DNA of 64,000 bases from the NCBI GenBank assembly GCA_963765625.1, contig CAVXXD010000005.1, forward strand, positions 186,001-250,000. Direction: 5' to 3'. The stretch's first letter is position 1, and each line of letters begins with the position of its first letter. The DNA comes from CAVXXD01 sp963765625 (lineage in GTDB: Bacteria > Actinomycetota > Geothermincolia > Geothermincolales > Geothermincolaceae). Made by a program: the position numbers and the translations under genes. Positions 33,501 through 41,083 of this stretch are shown one piece after another. The notes beneath the pieces were generated by a model. The model saw only the letters and a program-made list of their open reading frames with translations. It was not told the DNA's origin and made no database searches.

Positions 33501-34940
33501 GGTCAAGGCAGTCACGTCGACGGCTTGTTCCACCATTCCGAAATCCACTACCTGCTCGGCGGCTTCCGCCACCAGGTCCTCCAGCTCAACGACAGGCTCT
33601 TCTACTGCAATCGGCTCCTCGACCACCGGCAGTTCCGCAACGACCGCCTCTTCCGGAACCTGCGTTTCGGCCTCTTCTTCTTCAGCCAGGACGTCCTCGG
33701 CTATCTCTTCGCTGATCTCTTCGATGCCCTCTACTTCCTCGGCTTCCTCGATCCCGATGATCTCTTCGTCGACCGGGATTTCCTCTATGAGGATCTCCCC
33801 TTCCATGTCTTCTTCGATCTCGACTTCCATTGCTTCCGCAAAGGACTCTTCCGGCTCGACGGCAACGACCTTCTCCATTGCCGGAGAGGCTTCGACGGTT
33901 TCTTCCTCGATCTCTTCGACGACTTCTTCCCCGATCTCTGCAGCAGCCTCTGGTTCGGTTTCTTCCGAAACCGGGGTCCCGACTTCGACCATCAGTTCCT
34001 GAACCTGTTCCAGCAAGGTGGTCTTGGATACCTCTCTGACCGGCTTGGTCGGCGGTGCTTCTTCAGCCGCGGTGAAGTCCACTTCAGGCTCTTCCGCTAC
34101 TATGGGGGCCAGCTCTTCCTCACTGGGAGCGGGAAAGACGGGTTTCACGTCCGCCTTCTCTTCGAGCTGCATCAACTCTTCGGCCATCCGCTCCAGTTCC
34201 TGCTCCACCTTGGCGTCGGTCTTGTCGGGGGAGACGTTCTCCAGCAACCCCGAAGAGATCAGTCCGTAGACTATCTTGCAGGTCTGCAGGGTGCCCATGC
34301 CGGCCATGTCCACGATGTCCTTGACCGTACGCTCTCCGTCCACGAAGGTGAGGACCATCCACTCCTCCGGGGTCAGGCTGATCTGCGCGGCTAGCCTCTC
34401 ATTCATGGACTTCATCTTGAAGATGACGTCAAGGTCGGGGATTTTCTTCTCTATGCGGTTCCACTCGTCCAACCGGCGGGACCCCTCCATGATCAGCTCC
34501 TCGGTGCTGATGGACAGGCCGATGTCTTCCTCCGGGAAGACCACGCCGGGCTGGAATTCGAATTCGCCTTCCGTCCAGCGCAACAGTTCAAAGACGGCAT
34601 CCTGGATCTGCTCCTGCACGAAAAGCTCGAGTTTGTCCTTGGTCAGATAGCCCAGGCGGATGAGCAACTGCCCCAGGCGTTGACCGCGGGCGGTGGTCCT
34701 CTGCAGTTCGAGGGCCTCGTCCACCTGTGCCTTGGTCACGATACCTACCTGCAGCAGCTTTACGCCCAGTGGCTTCCTCTTCCAGTTGGTGGTAGCGAAG
34801 AACACCTCCCCGTTCCGGAAACAGACATAGCCCCTGGCATTGCCGCGCAGCAAGTTGAGGGTTCCGTTCTTCTTGCTGAAATTGAGCAGCTGGAAGAGGT
34901 CTGGCAAGCTGAAATCCTTGAGGCTACCTTTTAAGGCCAT
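30543..34940 (-). CDS. 1465-aa DUF4388 (PatA-like) protein with long acidic, repeat-rich scaffold region
   Basis: Residues 1-115 form a DUF4388/PatA N-terminal domain (GSLKDFSLPDLFQLLNFSKK, GTLNLLRG, GYVCFRNGEVFFA). Residues about 140-245 hold ELLRWTEGEFEFQPG and a winged-helix-like part (TFVDGERTVKDIVDMAGMG). About 1000 residues of acidic, low-complexity sequence follow, with about ten copies of a motif around D-M-L-E and, at 30960-31372, a proline-rich repeat of 27 residues (EAPPVAAAPMPEPVAPAATV). The last 60 residues are basic and end in an amphipathic helix (GIIVRIIDGIKKL). I see no enzyme domain. A scaffold between the GTPase, the Roadblock proteins and possibly pili is my inference. Confidence 0.85.
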   Translation of the reverse strand: MALKGSLKDFSLPDLFQLLNFSKKNGTLNLLRGNARGYVCFRNGEVFFATTNWKRKPLGVKLLQVGIVTKAQVDEALELQRTTARGQRLGQLLIRLGYLTKDKLELFVQEQIQDAVFELLRWTEGEFEFQPGVVFPEEDIGLSISTEELIMEGSRRLDEWNRIEKKIPDLDVIFKMKSMNERLAAQISLTPEEWMVLTFVDGERTVKDIVDMAGMGTLQTCKIVYGLISSGLLENVSPDKTDAKVEQELERMAEELMQLEEKADVKPVFPAPSEEELAPIVAEEPEVDFTAAEEAPPTKPVREVSKTTLLEQVQELMVEVGTPVSEETEPEAAAEIGEEVVEEIEEETVEASPAMEKVVAVEPEESFAEAMEVEIEEDMEGEILIEEIPVDEEIIGIEEAEEVEGIEEISEEIAEDVLAEEEEAETQVPEEAVVAELPVVEEPIAVEEPVVELEDLVAEAAEQVVDFGMVEQAVDVTALTEQAASEPLGQVEELEADMLSDVLETEEEAEAPAGVEGALEEIPLEGLGDLPGVGKKLLEEIEAEETSAISEMRGATLEDSQEAVAEIKLGEKEEELNILKEKIISLLPEGMGLGEKEEEAPGADAAAGEKQPPSYHHKSITEESIEAQAAKRAYLEKRYGKIGKLADQESPAEMEPEEIPMEWSGHLDRISHRHEAEDDLVGGLPSGKAEIGVPGGRGIDPTKILGAAFRGGEQGEEEGENVYGENVVSLKRPTGSISIEKLVEELGPDMAESLRDRMGDTEASVAMAERTSRDYGTGTIEDEEALEGTGIAEGHPRAAGFTSTRDPIELLEEEMLEDVGEEAEPLEPAVAAPASVTEEAEQAGAEKAKAPVIDDTFLRIEELEMDMLEGVIEEDLVELETAADAATRLEEVTEPMEEARVPVEVGATAAGAPSESLSIKELEDDMLVDYEAGEAISGAAPAVEEAEEKVARLPEELEGLEGLEDDLAALEKELFSGEEIALEEDILTDIEEIEKSLAEEETAEEVPEPAVVLEESEPAAPAVTGPSETEMMEQFMEAAEVTEEAPERAVVFEEPEPAAQPSELDMLEHLMGAPEVAEAPSAPTVSPEPSPYAAPAPYDMDMLEHLLEAPETVEEETPVATGPQPSELDMLERIIDMPEAVEEAEAPTAPQAGELDMLENLLGATETVEEAPAPAAPQTTEMELELLERSLEAPPVAAAPMPEPVAPAATVPTPVPAMEAPPVAAAPMPEPELEAPPVAAAPMPEPVAPAATVPTPVPPMEAPPVAAAPMPEPVAPAATVPTPVPPMEAPPVAAAPRPEPVAPAATVPTPVPPIEAPPVAAAPRPTAAPRAVARPSAAAGAPPTANIPEVKEDVVPKTLEEPQVAATASPAMEQALEFEEAAPGGQKSYDTGSFSLERELAELTGAGAPQPTKKIKIPVKPGTPVKEGESPMQEMAKGKPVPKVKRDKTVTKGIIVRIIDGIKKL
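30960..31372 (-). repeat. Proline/alanine-rich 81-base coding repeats in the DUF4388 protein
   Basis: The unit encodes 27 residues beginning EAPPVAAAP and ending TVPTPVPPM. I count about six units, some shortened (one ends after PEPEL, the last changes to PRPTAAPRAV). The DNA units are almost identical, so copy number may vary between strains or be misassembled. Confidence 0.85.
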
Positions 34941-34980
34941 ACTGCATCATCTTCCGGTAAGGGTTGGTATCCACATTTCT

Positions 34981-35376
34981 CTACTCATATTCGATACGAA
35001 ACTCCTGCTTGATGATCTCCGCGATCTTTGTCGCGGCTCCCTTGACGTCGTACAGGACCAGCCCCAGCTTGCTACCCTTGCGCACCAGGGCGGTCAGCAC
35101 CGCATCCTCCCCGGCGGACATCAGGAAGACGTAACCCGCCTTCCCTTCCACGAAGACCTGGGCCAACTCACCCCTGCCCAGTTCCTCGGAGGTACGTTCA
35201 CCAAGGCTGAGGAGTGCGGCGGACATCGCTCCGAGTCGATCCTCTTCCAGGGTATTGGGGAGCACCGAGGCCATGACCAGGCCATCCATGCTCACAACCG
35301 CGGCGGCATCGACTTCAGCGGAACGTTGAATCAGCTCGGTTAGAGCGCTTCGCAGCATTTCCTCTCTATCTGCCAA
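34981..35376 (-). CDS. Roadblock/LC7 domain protein (1)
   Basis: The 131-residue protein is one Roadblock/LC7 domain: LRSALTELIQRSAEVDAAAVVSMDGLVMAS, then DRLGAMSAALLSLGERTSEEL, a beta strand pair with VFVEGKAGYVFLM, and a last helix. In MglB these domains dimerise and act as GTPase-activating or scaffold partners. The start is a TTG at 35376 behind AGGAGG. It lies next to the DUF4388 gene. Confidence 0.88.
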   Translation of the reverse strand: MADREEMLRSALTELIQRSAEVDAAAVVSMDGLVMASVLPNTLEEDRLGAMSAALLSLGERTSEELGRGELAQVFVEGKAGYVFLMSAGEDAVLTALVRKGSKLGLVLYDVKGAATKIAEIIKQEFRIEYE

Positions 35377-35405
35377 ACAGCTACCTCCTGCCTATAACGC
35401 CTTGA

Positions 35406-35780
35406 TCATGCCGAAAACAGTTCCGCCAGTTCGTCGGCGGTTTTTTTAGTCTCCATGAAGAGCACGCCCAGTTTCGCTGAAAGGTTGACCAGTACCGCCA
35501 GGATGGCTTCGGGCCCGCAGTTCATGACCAGGAGATAGCCCAGGTCTCCCTTGATGTATACCTGGTCCAGCACACCCCGCTTCAACTCCCTGGCGGCCCT
35601 TTCCCCCAAGCTCAGCACGGAGGCGGCCATGGCACTGATCTGGTCCTCGTTCAGGTCCCCCCCGACATCCGACGCCAGGGCCATGGCGTCGCCGCTCAAC
35701 AGCACCGCGGCTTCCACGTCCGCGATGTTGGCCCTGAGGTCGTGAAGGATGGTATTCATTTTCTCGACTTTGTCCGCCAA
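35406..35780 (-). CDS. Roadblock/LC7 domain protein (2)
   Basis: The 124-residue protein has the same fold as its neighbour: ILHDLRANIADVEAAVLLSGDAMALAS, EDQISAMAASVLSLGERAAREL, VYIKGDLGYLLVMNCG and a C-terminal helix. The start is a TTG at 35780 with GGAGGTG upstream. It is clearly a paralogue of the protein at 34981-35376 (shared ALLSLGER/SVLSLGER segment). Confidence 0.88.
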   Translation of the reverse strand: MADKVEKMNTILHDLRANIADVEAAVLLSGDAMALASDVGGDLNEDQISAMAASVLSLGERAARELKRGVLDQVYIKGDLGYLLVMNCGPEAILAVLVNLSAKLGVLFMETKKTADELAELFSA

Positions 35781-35862
35781 CGTTTCACCTCCAAAACCGG
35801 TTCATCGATAATGCCCGCGGGCACCGCCCGGGAGCACCGAGTCTGTTCCTTGCCTCGTCCAG

Positions 35863-36216
35863 CTACAGGGATTTCTCAATGGCGGGGAGAAATTTCCTGA
35901 GATCGTAACGCGCTTTCCCCAGGTTCGCGGCTGAGGGCAGGATGGAGACCAGTATGGCATCAGACCCTACCGCGCTCATCAGGATGGCCCCCTTCTCAAA
36001 CTCGAACATCGCCTGGGCCATGGGGCCCTGGGACAGTTCCAGCCCGATCACTTCAGCCGCTCCCAGCGAGCTCGGCGCGATAGCTCCGACCGCCTCCAAC
36101 TGGCCGGACTCGTCTCCGGCAGTCTCGATTATAAAGCCGTCTCTCCCGACAACCAGGCAGGACCGCACCGTACCGGCAGTAACCAGTTCCTCGAGGATCC
36201 TTCTTAGATCTGCCAA
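35863..36216 (-). CDS. Roadblock/LC7 domain protein (3)
   Basis: This 117-residue protein is the most divergent of the three: LRRILEELVTAGTVRSCLVVGRDGFIIETAG, then GAIAPSSLGAAEVIGLEL, MFEFEKGAILMSAVG and a short last helix. It is the first gene of the signalling cluster; its promoter lies at 36344-36372. The start is a TTG at 36216, with AAGGAG about ten bases upstream. All three Roadblock genes and the GTPase start with TTG, which may hold their production low. Confidence 0.8.
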   Translation of the reverse strand: MADLRRILEELVTAGTVRSCLVVGRDGFIIETAGDESGQLEAVGAIAPSSLGAAEVIGLELSQGPMAQAMFEFEKGAILMSAVGSDAILVSILPSAANLGKARYDLRKFLPAIEKSL

Positions 36217-36343
36217 TCCACACCATCTCCTTCCGCCAAAAGAGGGTTTCTCATGAATCAGACTCTCTTCCGAATAATTGCTCCTTGTAGGATATATTCA
36301 TCTTATACAAATTTAAAGTGCTTGCTGTTGTTTCTGTTGTTTA

Positions 36344-36372
36344 ATTATACAAAAGTTAATTATTCTTGCCAA
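36344..36372 (-). promoter_or_regulatory. Promoter of the Roadblock-DUF4388-GTPase cluster
   Basis: TTGGCA (36367-36372) and TATAAT (36344-36349) with 17 bases between, on the minus strand, in an AT-rich gap of 174 bases after the ferredoxin gene. The leader to the TTG at 36216 is about 120 bases. Confidence 0.7.
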
Positions 36373-36390
36373 CATCCAGTAACTATTTCT

Positions 36391-36675
36391 TCAATACTCG
36401 CCCCTTACCTTTCGTAAGACCTCAGGATCCTGCGATGAAAGGAGTATCCTTCTTGTGCCCTCGATGCTGATGGCACGGCCCCGGCATGCTTCGACGCAAC
36501 TGAAGCACCGTATGCAGTTTTCCGGATGCACCACCCTTGCGGTCTCACCCTTTCCCCCTTGCAGCACTGGCTTCTCAAGCCCTTTCACCTGCGGGCACGC
36601 ATCCACACACTCACCACATTTGCGGCAGAAGGATTCTCTTATCTCGATGCTGACCAGAGATATTTCCTCTTCCAT
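36391..36675 (-). CDS. 2[4Fe-4S] ferredoxin-like protein of the hydrogenase cluster
   Basis: The 94-residue protein has two cysteine clusters: CRKCGECVDACP near residue 18 and CIRCFSCVEACRG near residue 53. The second lacks the usual final proline. The insert between clusters (QVKGLEKPVLQGGKGETAR) is longer than in minimal ferredoxins. It follows the hydrogenase large-subunit gene by 41 bases and is the likely electron partner of the enzyme. Confidence 0.85.
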   Translation of the reverse strand: MEEEISLVSIEIRESFCRKCGECVDACPQVKGLEKPVLQGGKGETARVVHPENCIRCFSCVEACRGRAISIEGTRRILLSSQDPEVLRKVRGEY

Positions 36676-36716
36676 GGGCTTATCGTCATTGCCTCCTGAT
36701 CACTTTATGCTTCGAA

Positions 36717-38042
36717 CTAATGTATTCCACACGGCAGGCAGGGGGCATAGGCCCGCACCACCATTTCCAACCGGTTGCGCATCACTTCCTGGGCCTCCAG
36801 GACTCCTCCCATCTGGCTTGCGCCGCTCTTCAGGCTCTCCTGCAGGGAAAGCAGGTTGCACTGGAGGGGCGAAAGGATGTTGAGCCTTTCCAGCACGCCA
36901 TTTTCGCTTATCTCGATGTAGTAAGCCATGGTGCCTTCGGGTGATTCGACCACTCCCACGCCGGTTCCGGCAGCCGCTTTAACCGGTGCCTTTACTTCCC
37001 CGCCCGAGATGGAGGCGTCACCCAATAGCGCCACCATGCGTTCCCATGCATAAGTCATCTCGATCATGCGGGCAGCGTGGTTAAGAAGAATTTTCTGTAG
37101 CTTACCGCCCCACTGGGCCTTGAGCTCCTCGAGTTCCGCCTCGGCCTGGGGCGTTCCCAGCCGGGTGGCCACGTTAAGCCTGGAGAGGGGGCCGACCCGG
37201 AAAGTGGTCCCGTCCGCCAGGCGGGCCGTCTTGACCTGAGTGTACGGCTGTGGCTCCTCGACTAGGTGCTCGAACACAGCGTGTTCCGCTATTTCCTCCT
37301 TGACCTCTCCGTTGGCACCGACCAGCCGGAGTTTCCCTCCCTCCAGCGCCAGCCCATCTTCCCTGTGGAGGGCCAAGTGGCATGTTTCGATATCGCCCAG
37401 TGACTGTACCAGCTCGGAGTTGCGTTTGAGGAGCATCTTGACGAGCCGGGACATCTCGTCCAGCAGCGATTCCGACCTGGTCAGCAGCTCCAGCAGCTGC
37501 AGCCTCTTGTCTTCAGCCAGGGGCTTGAGCACCCCTCCCGGGACGATGTTCACTGGATGGACGGGGTTTCCCCCCGCCGCCTCAACTACCATGACTCCGA
37601 GGGCACGGAGAGAAAACACCTTGCGGACGATCTCTTCCTCCACGCGATAGATGGAGAGCATGTTACGCACGGTCACGTCGGACGTGGGAAAGAGCAGGTC
37701 AGGCAGGCTGTGCATGGTGAGGGAGAGGGCGTGGCTGCCCAGCAGCTGGCCCAGCATGATGAGCTCTCTCAACTTTACCGCCGTCTCCGGCACCTTCACT
37801 CCCAGCGCGTTCTCGACGGCCCGGGCGGCAGCCTCCTGGTGTGAGACTGCGCAGGTCCCGCAGATGCGGGAGACCAGGGGCACTACGTTTTCGAGTCGCG
37901 CGCCCTGCACCAGGCGCTCGAAGCCCCGGAAACCGGATGCGCGGAAATGGACATCCCCCAGGCTGCCGGCCTCATCGAAGATGATTTCGATGGCGGCATC
38001 CCCGGTTATCCGGGTCACCGGGTCTATCCTGATGGGGTCCAA
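36717..38042 (-). CDS. NiFe hydrogenase large subunit, group 3-like, without C-terminal extension
   Basis: The catalytic subunit binds the NiFe centre. The first nickel motif is complete (SRICGTCAVSH near residue 58). The second reads YAPCLPCGIH, so both cysteines and the histidine are kept but the usual aspartate before the first P-C is alanine. The stop codon follows the histidine directly, so there is no C-terminal peptide for a maturation protease to remove. The 441-residue length fits group 3. The start is a TTG at 38042 behind AAGGAGAGAGG. The small subunit lies just upstream; no hyp maturation genes are in the window. Confidence 0.88.
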   Translation of the reverse strand: MDPIRIDPVTRITGDAAIEIIFDEAGSLGDVHFRASGFRGFERLVQGARLENVVPLVSRICGTCAVSHQEAAARAVENALGVKVPETAVKLRELIMLGQLLGSHALSLTMHSLPDLLFPTSDVTVRNMLSIYRVEEEIVRKVFSLRALGVMVVEAAGGNPVHPVNIVPGGVLKPLAEDKRLQLLELLTRSESLLDEMSRLVKMLLKRNSELVQSLGDIETCHLALHREDGLALEGGKLRLVGANGEVKEEIAEHAVFEHLVEEPQPYTQVKTARLADGTTFRVGPLSRLNVATRLGTPQAEAELEELKAQWGGKLQKILLNHAARMIEMTYAWERMVALLGDASISGGEVKAPVKAAAGTGVGVVESPEGTMAYYIEISENGVLERLNILSPLQCNLLSLQESLKSGASQMGGVLEAQEVMRNRLEMVVRAYAPCLPCGIH

Positions 38043-38084
38043 CCTCTCTCCTTCCCTGTTCCGTATGGTCTAAAGGCCCGCGCT

Positions 38085-39002
38085 TCAGCGTACGGTCTCG
38101 CCCAGCCTCTTCAGGTAACGGGCCGTTCCTCCCTGCCCCTTCTTCCGCTGCAGCGGCTCGGCGAAGACGTATTTAAAAAATGTGTGCGGCGTGTCGGTCA
38201 CGGCGGTCTCGAGCTCCTTGCGGGTCAGTTTGCCAGCCCTGGCCACACGGCGCAGGATATCGATGCTTATGCTGCGTATGGGCTCCAGTAGTACCTGGAG
38301 AGAGGGGCCCCGGCATCCCGTGCAGGGTGAACCCCATTCCGTGGTGCAGGCCGCGTGGCATCCACCCCGCGTCACCGGCCCAAGGCATATGAACCCCTGC
38401 TCCAGCAGGCATTCGCCGGGGCTGGGACGGTCGGCAAGGATATCTTTGAGCCCTCCTCCCCCAGAGGTACCGCAATCCAGCCGGCACTCCGAGCAGACGT
38501 TCATCTCCTCGTCGGCGAACGGCGCCGCCAGCCCCTCCCCTTTGCCGGAAAGTTTGAGCAGGATCCAGGCCAGCGCGTCCCGGGGAGGCGGACAGCCCGG
38601 CAGCTTCAGGTCCACGTCCATGTAAGAATCAAGCGGGAGCAGCCTTCCGTACCCCTCCGGCAGGCCGACAAAACGGTGGTCGTCGTAGGAGCGCCGGAAG
38701 AGCCCTGCTTCGGAGATCTGGTTGCCCAGACCGGGAACGCCGCCGTAAACGGCGCAGCTTCCCAAGGCTATGACGCGCGAAGCCGCGGCGCGCAGGGCCA
38801 GGGCAGCCTCCAGCTGCCTCTCGTCCCGTATGCCGCCCTCGATGATGGCCAGATCGCACTCGGTCGGGCTTTTCTTGTCCATGAGGAAAGGTACGTATAC
38901 CAGCTGGTTCTCCCCGATGATCTGGAAGAGCGTCTCCCCCATGTCCAGCATTGTCAACTGGCAGCCCAGGCAGGCGCTGAATGATGCTATCGCTATCTTC
39001 AT
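38085..39002 (-). CDS. NiFe hydrogenase small subunit, MvhG/FrhG-like
   Basis: The 305-residue protein carries the proximal [4Fe-4S] cysteines in SACLGCQLTMLD, GSCAVYGGVPG and LPGCPPPRDALAW, and further cluster cysteines in CSECRLDCG and GFICLGPVTRGGCHAACT, followed by SPCTGCRGP. This arrangement is that of MvhG/FrhG-like group 3 small subunits, which have no Tat signal and are cytoplasmic. A C-terminal extension of about 70 residues is predicted helical. It is followed after 42 bases by the large subunit. Confidence 0.88.
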   Translation of the reverse strand: MKIAIASFSACLGCQLTMLDMGETLFQIIGENQLVYVPFLMDKKSPTECDLAIIEGGIRDERQLEAALALRAAASRVIALGSCAVYGGVPGLGNQISEAGLFRRSYDDHRFVGLPEGYGRLLPLDSYMDVDLKLPGCPPPRDALAWILLKLSGKGEGLAAPFADEEMNVCSECRLDCGTSGGGGLKDILADRPSPGECLLEQGFICLGPVTRGGCHAACTTEWGSPCTGCRGPSLQVLLEPIRSISIDILRRVARAGKLTRKELETAVTDTPHTFFKYVFAEPLQRKKGQGGTARYLKRLGETVR

Positions 39003-39020
39003 CCCGTCTTCTCTCTCGCT

Positions 39021-39503
39021 TTAATCCAGGGTGGTCTCGAATACGAGCATGCAGGCACCCGGCCCCGCATGATCGGTCCTGATATCGACCTTGCGTTCAA
39101 AGATCCGCTCCAGGGCTCCGGCCAGGTACCCGTGGGTGATCTGGCAGACCACTCCGTCCATGCGTACCCCGGATGCCAGGCAGGCTTCACGAATCGGGCA
39201 GGCCGAGAAGAGGAGGTGCATCTTCATCTCCAGGCCCTCGCCGAAGACGTATTCCTCGTCTTCCGCGTTTTTCCACAGCGTAGCGTGCCAGACCTCTCCG
39301 GGCGGCCCATAGATGGACTCCAGGGCTTCCTCGATGTCTTCGGTGGCGTCAAGCCTGTTCCCTTCCTCCCTGCCCAGGTCCTTGCCGGTGATGTACATGA
39401 GGTGAGGGGCGGCCTTGCCGATTACTTCCTTGCTGGCCAGGTCGACGTAAGAGAGGGTGCGCATCAGAGCGAGCATACTCTCCTGGAGGGTCTCTTCTTC
39501 CAA
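39021..39503 (-). CDS. V4R-like small-ligand sensor protein of the hydrogenase cluster
   Basis: The C-terminal half matches the V4R (4-vinyl reductase) pattern: FSACPIREACL, VCQITHGYLAGALERIFERKVDIRTD and GPGACMLVF, with a set of cysteines that may bind metal. The N-terminal half is helical (MLALMRTLSYVDLASKEVIGKAAP). I chose the TTG at 39503 because GGGAG lies six bases before it; an ATG at 39548 has no ribosome site. It precedes the hydrogenase small-subunit gene by 18 bases, so a sensing or assembly role for the hydrogenase is likely but unproven. Confidence 0.6.
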   Translation of the reverse strand: MEEETLQESMLALMRTLSYVDLASKEVIGKAAPHLMYITGKDLGREEGNRLDATEDIEEALESIYGPPGEVWHATLWKNAEDEEYVFGEGLEMKMHLLFSACPIREACLASGVRMDGVVCQITHGYLAGALERIFERKVDIRTDHAGPGACMLVFETTLD

Positions 39504-39636
39504 GCTTTTCTCCCTTACTTGCCACCTGCCCGAGGCGCGCCAGCCCACGGCCGTCCGTACGTATCCGCCTTCTTTTTTACAACTACCATCTTTTTCTTAT
39601 TCTACCTTGAAAAAGCGGTGGAAGGTATAGCATCCG

Positions 39637-40629
39637 TCAGTTATTCCGGGCTTCGCCTTTGGCTTTGAGAAACTCATTGTAATCGGCGGTGAAGAAGTGG
39701 CGGTTTCCTTCTCCCGTGGCCACGAAATAGAGGTATTCCACCTGGGCGGGGTAGAGGGCGGCCTCGATACTGGCGAGGCCGGGATTGCAGATGGGGGCCG
39801 GCGGCAGGCCGTTGTGCAGGTAGGTATTATACGGTGAGGGTATCTCGAGGTCATCGTAGGTGAGCACGTCCTTCTGTTCGGGCAGAAGGTATTCCACGGT
39901 GGAGCACATCTGCAGGCGCATCCCCTTGTCAAGACGGTTGTAGATGACCGCGGCCACCAGTGAACGCTCCTCGGGCAGCACCGCTTCCCGTTCGATGATG
40001 GAGGCGGCTATCAACACCTGGTAGGGGGTGACCCCCAGCGCTTCCGCCCGGGACCAGTCGAGATCGGCGGTCTCCGCCTGGAACTGCGTCAGAAGCATGC
40101 TTACCAGGTCAGCCGGCTGCATCCCCTCCGTAAGGTCGTAGGTTTTGGGGAAGAGGTAGCCCTCGAGGTTGTTCTGTTGTTCGGGCGGCAGGTTCGGCAC
40201 CTCATAGTCGCCCCGCGCCGCCGCGGCGAGGAATTCTTCGGCGGTCACGGTCCCGGCCGATGCCACCCGGGTGGCGGTCTGCCGGTTGGTGAAACCCTCC
40301 GGTACGGTGACCCGGGCAACCACCACCGGGCTCTTCTCAAGCTCCTCGAACACCTCTCCGTAATGCATTCCACTGAAAAGGACGTGGTCGCCGGCCTTGA
40401 TCTTATCCCCCTTGCCCTCCAGCCAGGCCAGGAAGCGAAAGACGGTCGCGCTGGTCACGATGTCCTGCCCGGCCAACCGGGAAGCTATGGAGGACACGCT
40501 CTCGCCTTCCGAGACGTTGAAGTGGATGGGCTGATCGCCCCGGCTGGGGTTGAAGTAGTGGAAAATTAGAGGGATCGAGATCACCAGCAGCAGCAATACG
40601 GCGATGATGGCGAAGAATCTTTTTTTCAC
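39637..40629 (-). CDS. mltG: Endolytic transglycosylase MltG
   Basis: MltG cuts nascent peptidoglycan strands at the membrane. The 330-residue protein has an N-terminal membrane helix (FFAIIAVLLLLVISIPLIF), a LysM-like segment (FNVSEGESVSSIASRL), and the YceG domain with EGYLFPKTYDL, the catalytic glutamate in IIEREAV, and YNTYLHNGLPPAPICNPG. The start is a GTG at 40629. It follows ruvX, the usual Gram-positive order alaS-ruvX-mltG. Confidence 0.95.
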   Translation of the reverse strand: MKKRFFAIIAVLLLLVISIPLIFHYFNPSRGDQPIHFNVSEGESVSSIASRLAGQDIVTSATVFRFLAWLEGKGDKIKAGDHVLFSGMHYGEVFEELEKSPVVVARVTVPEGFTNRQTATRVASAGTVTAEEFLAAAARGDYEVPNLPPEQQNNLEGYLFPKTYDLTEGMQPADLVSMLLTQFQAETADLDWSRAEALGVTPYQVLIAASIIEREAVLPEERSLVAAVIYNRLDKGMRLQMCSTVEYLLPEQKDVLTYDDLEIPSPYNTYLHNGLPPAPICNPGLASIEAALYPAQVEYLYFVATGEGNRHFFTADYNEFLKAKGEARNN

Positions 40630-40669
40630 TATGTATTTTTTTCCGGCTATCTTCAGGCTGGCTATGTCG

Positions 40670-41083
40670 TCATCCCCTTTCCGAGCGCAAGTACGCCTCC
40701 AGCAGGAGCGCTGCGGCGGCGCTGTCCATTTTGACGCGCGCGCCCCGTCCCGACGTTCCCGCTTCCCGCAGGCGTCGAGCGGCTTCGGTGCTGGTGTAAC
40801 GTTCGTCTACGAAGGTCACTTTGACACCGGGAAGCCCTTCGAGACAGGCAGCATAGTCCCGCACCCAGCCTGCCTGCTGGCCTTCCTGCCCCTTCAGGGT
40901 ATAGGGCATGCCGACGACAACTTCGTCCACGCCCTCGAGGGCGATGAGTTGTTCCAGGTAGGCACGGAGACCGGGGGGGTCGGTGCCGGTCAGCACCTCC
41001 AGGGGAGAGGCCAGTATGCCCAGGGGGTCGGTGATGGCCACCCCGATGCGCTTGCTCCCCAGGTCCAGGCCGACCTTACGCAT
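40670..41083 (-). CDS. ruvX: RuvX/YqgF: Holliday-junction resolvase-like, pre-16S rRNA nuclease
   Basis: The 137-residue RNase H-like protein begins with GLDLGSKRIGVAITD, contains VVGMPYTLKGQEG with the second conserved part, and VTFVDERYTSTEAARRL with a metal-binding aspartate and glutamate. It overlaps the end of alaS by eight bases, so the two are co-translated. Confidence 0.95.
   Translation of the reverse strand: MRKVGLDLGSKRIGVAITDPLGILASPLEVLTGTDPPGLRAYLEQLIALEGVDEVVVGMPYTLKGQEGQQAGWVRDYAACLEGLPGVKVTFVDERYTSTEAARRLREAGTSGRGARVKMDSAAAALLLEAYLRSERG

Noticed and set aside
32556..34394. A 612-codon plus-strand open frame opposite the DUF4388 gene
   Set aside because: The sense frame has a clear domain, ribosome site and periodic motif; the opposite frame only mirrors its repeated codons.
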